Shown piece after piece: positions 52,882-59,852 of a stretch of 64,000 nucleotides of DNA; position 1 is the stretch's first letter; every line of letters starts with the position of its first letter. Position numbers and translations under genes: made by a program. Source of the stretch: Emticicia agri (GTDB taxonomy: Bacteria; Bacteroidota; Bacteroidia; Cytophagales; Spirosomataceae); the NCBI RefSeq assembly GCF_004168285.1, contig NZ_SEWF01000013.1:62001-126000 (forward strand), given 5' to 3'. Below the pieces are notes generated by a model. It was not told where the DNA came from and ran no database searches. It saw nothing but the letters and a program-made list of their open reading frames with translations.

Positions 52882-53473
52882 AATTTTTTTAACCATTACC
52901 CTGTTTATTTGTGCATTCACTGCATTTTCGCAAGAAGAAGAACCCCAAGAGAAAGAAAAACCTGATTTTTTTGAGCAACCTAAACCTGCCTGGAAGGACA
53001 AACTACGCTATGGAGGAAATTTCTGGCTTGGCTTTTGGGGTGCGTTCTATATAGATGTTTCTCCAATGGTGGGTTATGAAGTAACCAATAAAGGGACAGT
53101 AGTAGGATTAGGGGCTAATATCATCTACCAGGGCGTATTTAATGGTGGTGGTGACTTTATCTATGGCCCTAAACTTTTTGTTCGTCAGCCCATATTCCGG
53201 TCTATTTTTGCACATGCTGAATATGAGATGATGAATGCCTACTCTAATAACTTCTATTCTTTTAATGCCAATACACCTGTTACTGACATAAAAAAGAAAT
53301 GGGAAGGTTCGCCTTTAATTGGCGCAGGTTTCTATCAGGGTCGACAAGGTCAACGAGGAAGCTACCTGGCGCTGATGTATAATCTGGGCTATCCTAATCG
53401 TGGATTTATCAGTCCGCAGGGTTTAGGAGGCAATAATTCACCTATTGTGATACGTTTCGGAATTCTTCTGTAA
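52874..53473 (+). CDS. Exported protein, probable outer-membrane barrel
   Basis: A 199-residue protein with a signal peptide (MRKIFLTITLFICAFTAFSQ), an acidic linker and a strand-rich mature part (LRYGGNFWLGFWGAFYIDVSPMVGYEV; KLFVRQPIFRSIFAHAEYEMM) ending in a hydrophobic strand VIRFGILL. It resembles small Bacteroidota outer-membrane barrels with no assigned function. The start overlaps the previous gene by 8 bp, suggesting coupled translation. Confidence 0.75.
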   Translation: MRKIFLTITLFICAFTAFSQEEEPQEKEKPDFFEQPKPAWKDKLRYGGNFWLGFWGAFYIDVSPMVGYEVTNKGTVVGLGANIIYQGVFNGGGDFIYGPKLFVRQPIFRSIFAHAEYEMMNAYSNNFYSFNANTPVTDIKKKWEGSPLIGAGFYQGRQGQRGSYLALMYNLGYPNRGFISPQGLGGNNSPIVIRFGILL

Positions 53474-53500
53474 AAGGTAGTATAGGGTTTTTCTAATTTG

Positions 53501-53508
53501 TAATTTTG
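53501..53508 (+). promoter_or_regulatory. -7 promoter box of the VTT-domain gene
   Basis: TAATTTTG fits TAnnTTTG and lies 23 bp before the TTG start at 53531, supporting that start. Confidence 0.5.
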
Positions 53509-53530
53509 TGGGTAAAATAGATAGCCACAC

Positions 53531-54214
53531 TTGAAACACGTCAGTAAATATTCCTTTGCCCTTATATCTTCGGTTTGCTTAACGATTATCCCGCTCCTGT
53601 TTACTTCTGTACTCACTTTATGGGTAATTGCTCATGAGACAGAAATTGGGGGCTATAGTGGCAAAGTATGGGCATTGATTACAGTGCTTTGTTGCCTGAC
53701 ATCTACTATTGCTTTTACTCCTCCTACCTTTTTAGCCTTGGTTTTTGGTTATTTTTTAGGTTGGCATGCCATTCTACCATTATTTACGCTGAATATGGTA
53801 GCTATATTTTTGGTAAACCTGATAACCCGTTGGTTAGATAAAGACCGTTTCAAAACTTATTTATCAGAGAATAGCAAAGTCAGAAATATACTAGAGAATA
53901 TCAAACACCAGGAATTGAAAATTATTTTCTTCGCCAAGCTCTCGCCTGTCTTACCTTTTGCCCTGACTAATTTTGTATTTGCTTTATCAGGCGCAAAGCT
54001 AAGAAATATATTATCAGGTGGTTTTTTCGGCATGATTCCACGAACTGTATTAGCAGTCTGGACAGGGTATCAGGCCAAAGAAATCAGAAGATTATTAGAG
54101 AATCCGAATGAAGGGAATTTACAGAAGATACTATTGATAGTTTTATTAGTAGCTTCTATAGCAGGGATTTTTTATTTTCTGCAACCACGGAAGAAAACTA
54201 GAAATGTAAATTAG
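53531..54214 (+). CDS. TVP38/TMEM64 (VTT-domain) membrane protein
   Basis: A 227-residue inner-membrane protein with five or six hydrophobic segments. The VTT/SNARE-associated core is TFLALVFGYFLGWHAILPLFTLNMVAIFLVNLITRW, then FFAKLSPVLPFALTNFVFALSGAKLRNIL and GFFGMIPRTVLAVWTGYQA. Relatives (DedA/TVP38) are linked to lipid scrambling or undecaprenyl-phosphate recycling; the precise role here is inference. The start is a TTG, since the first in-frame ATG would remove the first helix. Its stop lies within the terminator stem. Confidence 0.88.
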   Translation: MKHVSKYSFALISSVCLTIIPLLFTSVLTLWVIAHETEIGGYSGKVWALITVLCCLTSTIAFTPPTFLALVFGYFLGWHAILPLFTLNMVAIFLVNLITRWLDKDRFKTYLSENSKVRNILENIKHQELKIIFFAKLSPVLPFALTNFVFALSGAKLRNILSGGFFGMIPRTVLAVWTGYQAKEIRRLLENPNEGNLQKILLIVLLVASIAGIFYFLQPRKKTRNVN

Positions 54215-54243
54215 CGTGCTATGTCTCCCATAGCACGCTTTTA
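54213..54243. terminator. Bidirectional terminator between the VTT gene and tpiA
   Basis: AGCGTGCTATG and CATAGCACGCT form a perfect 11-bp stem with a 5-nt loop; TTTT follows on the plus strand. Confidence 0.92.
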
Positions 54244-54249
54244 TATACC

Positions 54250-55011
54250 TTAAAATGACTTAGCAATATTCACAAATTCTCTTGATTTAAGAGAAGCACC
54301 GCCTACTAAACCGCCGTCCACATCAGGACAAGCGAAAAGTTCTTGTGCATTTGCTCCGTTTACACTACCACCATATAAGATGCTGATTTCTTCAGCTACT
54401 TCTGCCCCGTATTTTGATGCCAGATGGTCTCTTAAAACTTTGTGCATTTCCTGTGCTTGGTCGTTTGAGGCTGTTACCCCGGTACCAATAGCCCAGATTG
54501 GTTCGTAAGCAATCACTACTTTCTTTAAATCGTCGGCTGATAAGTGGAAAAGGCTATTAGTTAACTGACCTTTTACAAAATCGAAATGAATACCTTCATT
54601 GCGTTGGTCAAGTGTTTCACCACAGCAGAAAATAGGCGTTAATCCGGCTTCTAAAATCGCATTTACTTTTTCAGCTACGAATGCATCAGATTCATTGAAA
54701 TACTGACGGCGTTCGCTATGGCCGATAATGATATGCCCTACACCTACCGATTGTAGCATTGGTACAGAAACCTCACCAGTATAAGCACCGGAAGCTTTAG
54801 GATAACAGTTTTGCGCACCCAAAGATACTTTAGGCGTATCGATTAATTTCCCGAAAGTACTCAGGTAAGGAAATGGAACACAAAGTACAACCTGTACATT
54901 TGGATTAACGATTTCGTCTTTCACCATATTAACTACTTCTGACAAAAGGATTTGTCCTTCTTCAAAAGTTTTATTCATTTTCCAGTTGCCAGCGGCGATT
55001 TTTTTTCTCAT
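54250..55011 (-). CDS. tpiA: Triose-phosphate isomerase
   Basis: A 253-residue TIM-barrel enzyme of glycolysis interconverting dihydroxyacetone phosphate and glyceraldehyde 3-phosphate. It starts KKIAAGNWKMNKT (catalytic Lys), and has IIGHSERRQYF (catalytic His), VIAYEPIWAIGTG (catalytic Glu) and ILYGGSVNGAN. It is a single gene ending at a shared terminator. Confidence 0.98.
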   Translation of the reverse strand: MRKKIAAGNWKMNKTFEEGQILLSEVVNMVKDEIVNPNVQVVLCVPFPYLSTFGKLIDTPKVSLGAQNCYPKASGAYTGEVSVPMLQSVGVGHIIIGHSERRQYFNESDAFVAEKVNAILEAGLTPIFCCGETLDQRNEGIHFDFVKGQLTNSLFHLSADDLKKVVIAYEPIWAIGTGVTASNDQAQEMHKVLRDHLASKYGAEVAEEISILYGGSVNGANAQELFACPDVDGGLVGGASLKSREFVNIAKSF

Positions 55012-55075
55012 TACTTTAGAGCTTTGATTACTTTGGTTATTTGAAAGTGCGAAGATAATAGTTTTTCATGAAAAA

Positions 55076-56977
55076 CTATAAGTACATTTCCATCGCTACA
55101 TCGGCTCTGACATAAGGAGAAGAGAAGTTTTCAACCTTCGAAAAACCTAATTTTTTGTATAAATTCAGCGCAGGACTAAGGCTGGAATTCGTTTCTAAAT
55201 ATAACCTTTTAGTTCCTAATGCTTTTGCTTTCTGAATGGCAGCTTCGCCTATGATATAACCAATGCCTAAACCACGAGCGGCTTCATTTACACCCATTTT
55301 ACATAACTCTAAACTATTATCCCCAATGAGTTTCAATGCGGTAGTTCCTAAAATTTCATCACCACGGCAAGCCAATAAAACTGCTCCACCTGTGGCTATG
55401 AAATACTTCTCAGGATTTTCTAAAGAGTCCAGATCGCCTTGCTCTACTTTAAAATATTTATTAATCCAGGCATAATTAATGTCTTTAAAAGCCGAATAAT
55501 GCAATGGATTATTGACATCAAACTCAACTACCTTTACTAAAATACCCGTAGCAATCTCTATAATGGCATTGATTAATAAATCTAAATCTTCCAGACGAGT
55601 GCGATGATTGGTAATATTCGTACGGATAGCATATTTGCCGTGAATAATGGTGTAAGAGGGTGCCGCAATACCTGACTCGTGCAAACGCATCAGAATCTCT
55701 TTATTGAGTTGATTCAAAGCCCCTTCTGAATGTTTGCCATCATTGAACCGGAAACAGACAATATTCATACTTACAGGTACTAACAGCTCTAAGTTTGGAG
55801 TTCGTGATACCTTTTCGCCTAAATATCGGGCTTGGTCAATATTCTGTTGTACCAATCGACCATACTTCTGAATACCGTGTTCTTTCAGTGACATCCAAAC
55901 CTTTAAAGCCTTGAAACTTCTGGATAATTCAATCCCATAGTTGGTTAAAGGCTCCGGGCCTGCTGCTAAACCCCGTTCATGCGCAGTGAGGTAATTAGGT
56001 ACTGATGAAAAAGCTGACTGATGCAATTGCTTGTCTCTGATTAGCACACAGGCAGATTCATAGGGTACATGTAGCCATTTATGAAAGTCAAAAGCCAGAC
56101 TATCTGCTTTTTCAATGGTTTTTAGTTTTTCTGCAAAAGTAGGCGTGAGTTTTGCCAATGAGCCAAAAGCTCCATCAATATGAAGCCATAAACCAAATTC
56201 CTGACATATTTGATATAGTTCTTCCAAAGGGTCAACTGCTCCTGTATTCACCGTTCCGGCATTGCCTACTACACAAAATGGTCTGAATCCTGCGGCTATA
56301 TCAGCTTTAATCATAGAGATGAGAGCTTCTACATCTATCTGGAAAGTATCTGTTACAGGTATTATTCTTGTACGCTCGCTACCAATGCCTAATACTTCTG
56401 TAGCTTTTATAACACAGATATGGGTTTCTGACGAACAGTAAACAGTTAGTTTATCATCTGTTCCTTTCACTCTGATTTGTAAATCCTGTAATGAATTTCG
56501 GGCTACTGTCAGGGCTGTGAGGTTGGCCATTGTAGCACCACTTACCAATAAGCCACTTGCTTCTTTGGAAAAACCGAACATTTCTTTAGACCACTCCACT
56601 ACTTGCTGTTCTACATACATGGCCGCATGGTCACCAATGGTAGTATTAGGATTCATACCCGATGCCAGCATATCGGCTAACATGCCCAAAGGCGTACCAT
56701 TACCTTGTACCCATGCAAAAAAACGAGGGTGAATATTCCCTTTGTTATAAGGCAAGATATAAGAAAGAAATTCCTGATAGACTTCTTCTACTGGTTGACC
56801 TTCTTGTGGGAGGGAGCGATTCAATACCTCTTTTACTTCGTTAGTAGGTTTCTCCCATACAGGTTTATCTCTTAGACTTTGCAGATAGTCAATCATATCA
56901 TCAATCATCTGATGGCCTAATGTTCTTATTTCGTTCCAGTTAACAGGGTCAAGTGTTTCTTCGGTTGGTCGGTTCAT
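55076..56977 (-). CDS. PLP-dependent amino-acid decarboxylase fused to a GNAT acetyltransferase
   Basis: A 633-residue two-domain protein. Residues 1 to about 475 are a group II decarboxylase related to aromatic-amino-acid decarboxylases: NIHPRFFAWVQGNGTPLGML, SGATMANLTAL, His-186 in SSETHICV, Asp-268 in WLHIDGAFGSLAKL and the PLP lysine K300 in FDFHKWLHVPYES. Residues about 480-633 are a GNAT domain with the acetyl-CoA loop NEAARGLGIGYIIGEAA and the C-terminal LYKKLGFSKV. It could make and then N-acetylate an amine, or the two domains could use separate substrates. The amino-acid substrate is not readable. It is monocistronic. Confidence 0.9.
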   Translation of the reverse strand: MNRPTEETLDPVNWNEIRTLGHQMIDDMIDYLQSLRDKPVWEKPTNEVKEVLNRSLPQEGQPVEEVYQEFLSYILPYNKGNIHPRFFAWVQGNGTPLGMLADMLASGMNPNTTIGDHAAMYVEQQVVEWSKEMFGFSKEASGLLVSGATMANLTALTVARNSLQDLQIRVKGTDDKLTVYCSSETHICVIKATEVLGIGSERTRIIPVTDTFQIDVEALISMIKADIAAGFRPFCVVGNAGTVNTGAVDPLEELYQICQEFGLWLHIDGAFGSLAKLTPTFAEKLKTIEKADSLAFDFHKWLHVPYESACVLIRDKQLHQSAFSSVPNYLTAHERGLAAGPEPLTNYGIELSRSFKALKVWMSLKEHGIQKYGRLVQQNIDQARYLGEKVSRTPNLELLVPVSMNIVCFRFNDGKHSEGALNQLNKEILMRLHESGIAAPSYTIIHGKYAIRTNITNHRTRLEDLDLLINAIIEIATGILVKVVEFDVNNPLHYSAFKDINYAWINKYFKVEQGDLDSLENPEKYFIATGGAVLLACRGDEILGTTALKLIGDNSLELCKMGVNEAARGLGIGYIIGEAAIQKAKALGTKRLYLETNSSLSPALNLYKKLGFSKVENFSSPYVRADVAMEMYL

Positions 56978-57118
56978 GCGTTTGTCAATTAGACTTCAAA
57001 AATACGCATACTACTGCTAATATGGCAGCCTGTTTGGGCTTTTTCTACGAAGAAAGCAAGATTCGGGTCGCCTCCATAAAATCCTTTATTCATTTTTGCT
57101 CCTATAAAAATCATTAAT

Positions 57119-57832
57119 ATGTCAGCAACTATCACTCAACACATAGAAAACTTAGATTGGTCATTACACACCGAAAGCCTGAATAAAAAAGGCTATGCCG
57201 TTTTACCTGAAATTCTTTCTGACCAACAATGTAAGCAATTAGCAACTTCATACAATGATAATACGCTTTATCGAAGCACTATTGATATGAAGCGTTATCA
57301 GTTTGGAAGTGGAGAATACAAATATTTCAAATATCCCCTGCCCGACATTATTACACAATTACGCCAATCAATTTATCCTTATTTAGCTGCTATTGCTAAT
57401 GACTGGATGAGTAAATTAAGTATTCAACAGCGTTTTCCTGAACAATTAGAAGCACTTTTAGAAAAATGTCATCAGGCAGGACAGATTCGCCCTACGCCAT
57501 TAATCCTCAAATACCATACAGGTGACTGGAATGCCCTGCATCAGGATTTATATGGCAAGGTGTATTTTCCTTTTCAGATAGTATTTTTCCTGACTCAGGC
57601 ACAGGTTGATTATACAGGAGGGGAGTTGGTGATGGTAGAAAACCGCCCCCGGATGCAATCTAAACCAATAGTGCTGCAACCTGACCGAGGAGAGGCGGTT
57701 ATTTTTACCACTAATTTTCGTCCGGTTTTAGGTGCAAAAGGTTATTATCGTACTTCTATGCGGCATGGCGTAAGCGAGGTACGCAGTGGCGAAAGAATCA
57801 ATCTCGGAATTATTTTTCATGATGCGCAATGA
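57119..57832 (+). CDS. 2OG-Fe(II) oxygenase (Oxygenase-NA type)
   Basis: A 237-residue non-haem iron dioxygenase matching the Oxygenase-NA family, annotated elsewhere as acting on damaged DNA. Iron ligands are H141 and D143 in GDWNALHQDLYG and H216 in RTSMRHGVSEVRSG. The family pattern GGELVMVENRPRMQSKP and C-terminal INLGIIFHDAQ are clear. Its stop overlaps the start of the N-Ada-like gene (ATGA), and an Ada-type methyltransferase is convergent 260 bp away, which supports a role in alkylation repair. The substrate is not proven for this family. Confidence 0.88.
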   Translation: MSATITQHIENLDWSLHTESLNKKGYAVLPEILSDQQCKQLATSYNDNTLYRSTIDMKRYQFGSGEYKYFKYPLPDIITQLRQSIYPYLAAIANDWMSKLSIQQRFPEQLEALLEKCHQAGQIRPTPLILKYHTGDWNALHQDLYGKVYFPFQIVFFLTQAQVDYTGGELVMVENRPRMQSKPIVLQPDRGEAVIFTTNFRPVLGAKGYYRTSMRHGVSEVRSGERINLGIIFHDAQ

Positions 57833-58089
57833 TAATACACAAAGATTTAGGCGATAAGCCTTTTGCAAGGTCAAGGGTATTGTTGCTAAAGATAAAAAGT
57901 GGGAAGATAGTTTTGGGAGGAAACAAGAATCTGAAAATCTATGGCCGGATAGATTGCACGACGGGTAAAAGAATGAAGGTAGAAAACAGGGTATTTTTTG
58001 AAAACGAAACAGAGGCGATTAACTCAGGTTATCGCCCCTGTGCCGTTTGTATGAGAAAAGAATATTTGCTTTGGAAGAATCAAAGGTAA
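57829..58089 (+). CDS. Stand-alone N-Ada-like metal-binding protein
   Basis: An 86-residue protein resembling the zinc-binding N-terminal domain of Ada. C43, C71 and C74 fit zinc ligands of E. coli Ada (C42, C69, C72): LKIYGRIDCTTGKRM and GYRPCAVC. The position of the methyl-accepting Cys-38 is a Gly (G39), so phosphotriester methyl transfer by the Ada route looks impossible. The substitution agrees with my recollection of stand-alone relatives in Bacteroidota (IYGTLHC-like). It may sense or bind DNA or metal. It is translationally coupled to the oxygenase. Confidence 0.85.
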   Translation: MIIHKDLGDKPFARSRVLLLKIKSGKIVLGGNKNLKIYGRIDCTTGKRMKVENRVFFENETEAINSGYRPCAVCMRKEYLLWKNQR

Positions 58090-58093
58090 ATCA

Positions 58094-58942
58094 TTAAGCC
58101 CGTGCCATTTCCCAGCCTAATATCGCTTTTTTACGGGTTGTTCCCCAACGGTAGCCACCAATACCACCAATTTTTTGCAGCACCCTGTGGCATGGAATGA
58201 TATAACCTAAACGATTACTTCCTATAGCTGTTCCAATAGCTCTGTGCGCACCGGGTTTGCCTATGGCCTGTGCAATAGTATCATAACTCACCATTTGTCC
58301 GAAAGGAATCTTTAATAAGGCTTCCCATACTTTTATCTGAAAATTAGTGCCTCTTAACAAAAGGGTGAGAGGAGTATCTTTATCCTCAGATTCGTAGAAT
58401 ATCTGCTCAATAAAAGGTTTTGTAAAGTTATTGTCGAAAATGATTTCAGCCCTGGCAAAATCTTCTTTTAGCTGATTGAGTACATCTGTATTATCTTCAT
58501 TTTCTAAAAAACGTAAATCGGTAATGCCTCTCCCTGTTACAGCAATCAGGCATTCGCCGAAGGGCGTTTCATGAATCCCGTAATGAATGATAAGCCCCTC
58601 GCCTTTGGCTTTAAATTCGGCAGGTGTCATCGCCTCATAGCTAACAAATAAATCGTGCAGGCGGCTTGTACTTGATAACCCTGATTCAAAAGTTGCCTCT
58701 AACAGATTATCGGTTTGGGCTAATTTTTGCTTGGCAAATTCTTTTGTCAGAAAACGCATAAATCTTTGCGGACTTGTACCTGCCCATTTACTGAAAAGCC
58801 TGTTAAAGTGAAACTCTGACAAAGCTACATGGTCGGCAATTTCTTTCAGGCTTGGTTGTTGCTGAAAATTTTCTTCAATAAAATGAATCGCTTTTTCTAT
58901 TCTGTTATAATCTATTAGTTCTTGATTTTCGATAGTTTCCAT
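58094..58942 (-). CDS. AraC-type HTH fused to methylated-DNA-cysteine methyltransferase (Ada-like)
   Basis: A 282-residue protein lacking the Ada N-terminal zinc domain. The N-terminal 110 residues are an AraC-type HTH (LKEIADHVALSEFHFNRLFSKWAGTSPQRF). Residues about 120-282 are an O6-alkylguanine transferase domain with NFQIKVWEALLKIPFGQMVSY, GAHRAIGTAIGSNRLGYIIP and the acceptor Cys-251 in PCHRV. It repairs O6-methylguanine by suicide transfer and may regulate the response. The gap to the convergent N-Ada-like gene is 4 bp: together the two hold the parts of a full Ada, split across strands. Confidence 0.93.
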   Translation of the reverse strand: METIENQELIDYNRIEKAIHFIEENFQQQPSLKEIADHVALSEFHFNRLFSKWAGTSPQRFMRFLTKEFAKQKLAQTDNLLEATFESGLSSTSRLHDLFVSYEAMTPAEFKAKGEGLIIHYGIHETPFGECLIAVTGRGITDLRFLENEDNTDVLNQLKEDFARAEIIFDNNFTKPFIEQIFYESEDKDTPLTLLLRGTNFQIKVWEALLKIPFGQMVSYDTIAQAIGKPGAHRAIGTAIGSNRLGYIIPCHRVLQKIGGIGGYRWGTTRKKAILGWEMARA

Positions 58943-59014
58943 CTTTTTCTGATTGTTTTGTTATATCAAAATTACGATGGTTTCAGCATGACTACAATCT
59001 GATTATTGCTGACA

Positions 59015-59581
59015 TTACGAACGCCAATCCCATAGCACTACACGCCATATTTCGTTCAGTTGGGCGTCATCAAAATCCTTAATATTCTGAAATCCTATAC
59101 GGGCATGTGCTTTTTGTGAACGTACGTTTTTAGACGAAATATCGGTAATACACATTTCATATTTATCTGATAATTCGGCTCGTAATTGCTGATACATTTT
59201 ATCAAAAAGTCCGATACTCCGATAACCCTCACCCACGCACACCTGCCCCATTACTACATAATTGAACTCTTTTAAGGGACGACCTTCAAACTCGATTAAA
59301 TCAATAGTATCAAAAAGGCTTCTGATTTCAGGTACATCATTTCTGAATTCTGGTAACATAGCTAAACAATAGCCCACTACTGTATCTCCATCTTTGGCAA
59401 TAACACTTGGCTGTGCATGATTCATGGCTTGCAAAACGGCAGGGTCGTGCTCAACGGTTACAAAACCCTGGCTCTCAATTTGCTCGGGTGTAAGGTTTTT
59501 TTTTAAGTTTTTTTGCTGAAGTGCCAGAATCCCTCTCACATCTGCTTCGCTTTGTACGGTGGTAATTATCAGGTTTTGCAT
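59015..59581 (-). CDS. GNAT-family N-acetyltransferase
   Basis: A 188-residue acetyltransferase. The acetyl-CoA region is FNYVVMGQVCVGEGYRSIGL, then FDKMYQQLRAEL; a conserved-looking C-terminus reads KNVRSQKAHARIGFQNIKDF. The substrate is unknown. The start at 59581 (MQNLIITTVQSEADVRG) is preferred over an in-frame ATG 21 bp upstream. It is on the same strand as the Ada-like gene, 70 bp upstream of it. Confidence 0.88.
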   Translation of the reverse strand: MQNLIITTVQSEADVRGILALQQKNLKKNLTPEQIESQGFVTVEHDPAVLQAMNHAQPSVIAKDGDTVVGYCLAMLPEFRNDVPEIRSLFDTIDLIEFEGRPLKEFNYVVMGQVCVGEGYRSIGLFDKMYQQLRAELSDKYEMCITDISSKNVRSQKAHARIGFQNIKDFDDAQLNEIWRVVLWDWRS

Positions 59582-59660
59582 ATTTGTATTTGAAAGGTGC
59601 AAATAAACAAAAAACCTAAAAAGTATCTATATTTGATAGATTTTATATTGAAAACTATTT

Positions 59661-59837
59661 AGAGCCTGTTTAAAATTTATGATTCGACCTTCAAAGGCAG
59701 ATTTTTCAGCTATGCTGCGTTGTATTTTTTCGTCGTAGCTGCTGGCTACGTCTACAAAATACGCCCGCGCGGCGTCCGCTTGCCTATCTAAAAAATCTGC
59801 CCTTTTCGGTCAGAATAATAAAATTTAAACAGACTCT
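59661..59837. repeat. MITE-like long inverted repeat
   Basis: A 177-bp near-palindrome. The ends AGAGCCTGTTTAAAATTTAT and, on the minus strand, AGAGTCTGTTTAAATTTTAT match closely. Inner pairs are GGCAGATTTTT/AAAAAATCTGCC and GCGTTGTATTTT...CGTAGC/GCTACG...AAAATACGC, so nearly the whole unit can fold into one hairpin with GCTGCTGGC near its tip. It fills the 271-bp gap before the beta-propeller gene and contains a GC-rich 17-mer on one side only. Confidence 0.8.
59765..59781 (-). repeat. GC-rich 17-mer nested in the MITE-like repeat
   Basis: The minus strand reads AAGCGGACGCCGCGCGG, a perfect fit to AAGCGRMCGNCGCNCGG. It lies only in the right arm and has no counterpart in the left arm. Confidence 0.65.
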
Positions 59838-59852
59838 TAACCTCTCTTTACT

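Noticed and set aside
55076-56977. Decarboxylase-GNAT fusion as a missed frameshift joining two genes
   Set aside because: The frame is continuous with a natural linker near residues 475-482 and no stop or start signals at the junction; fusion is the simpler reading.
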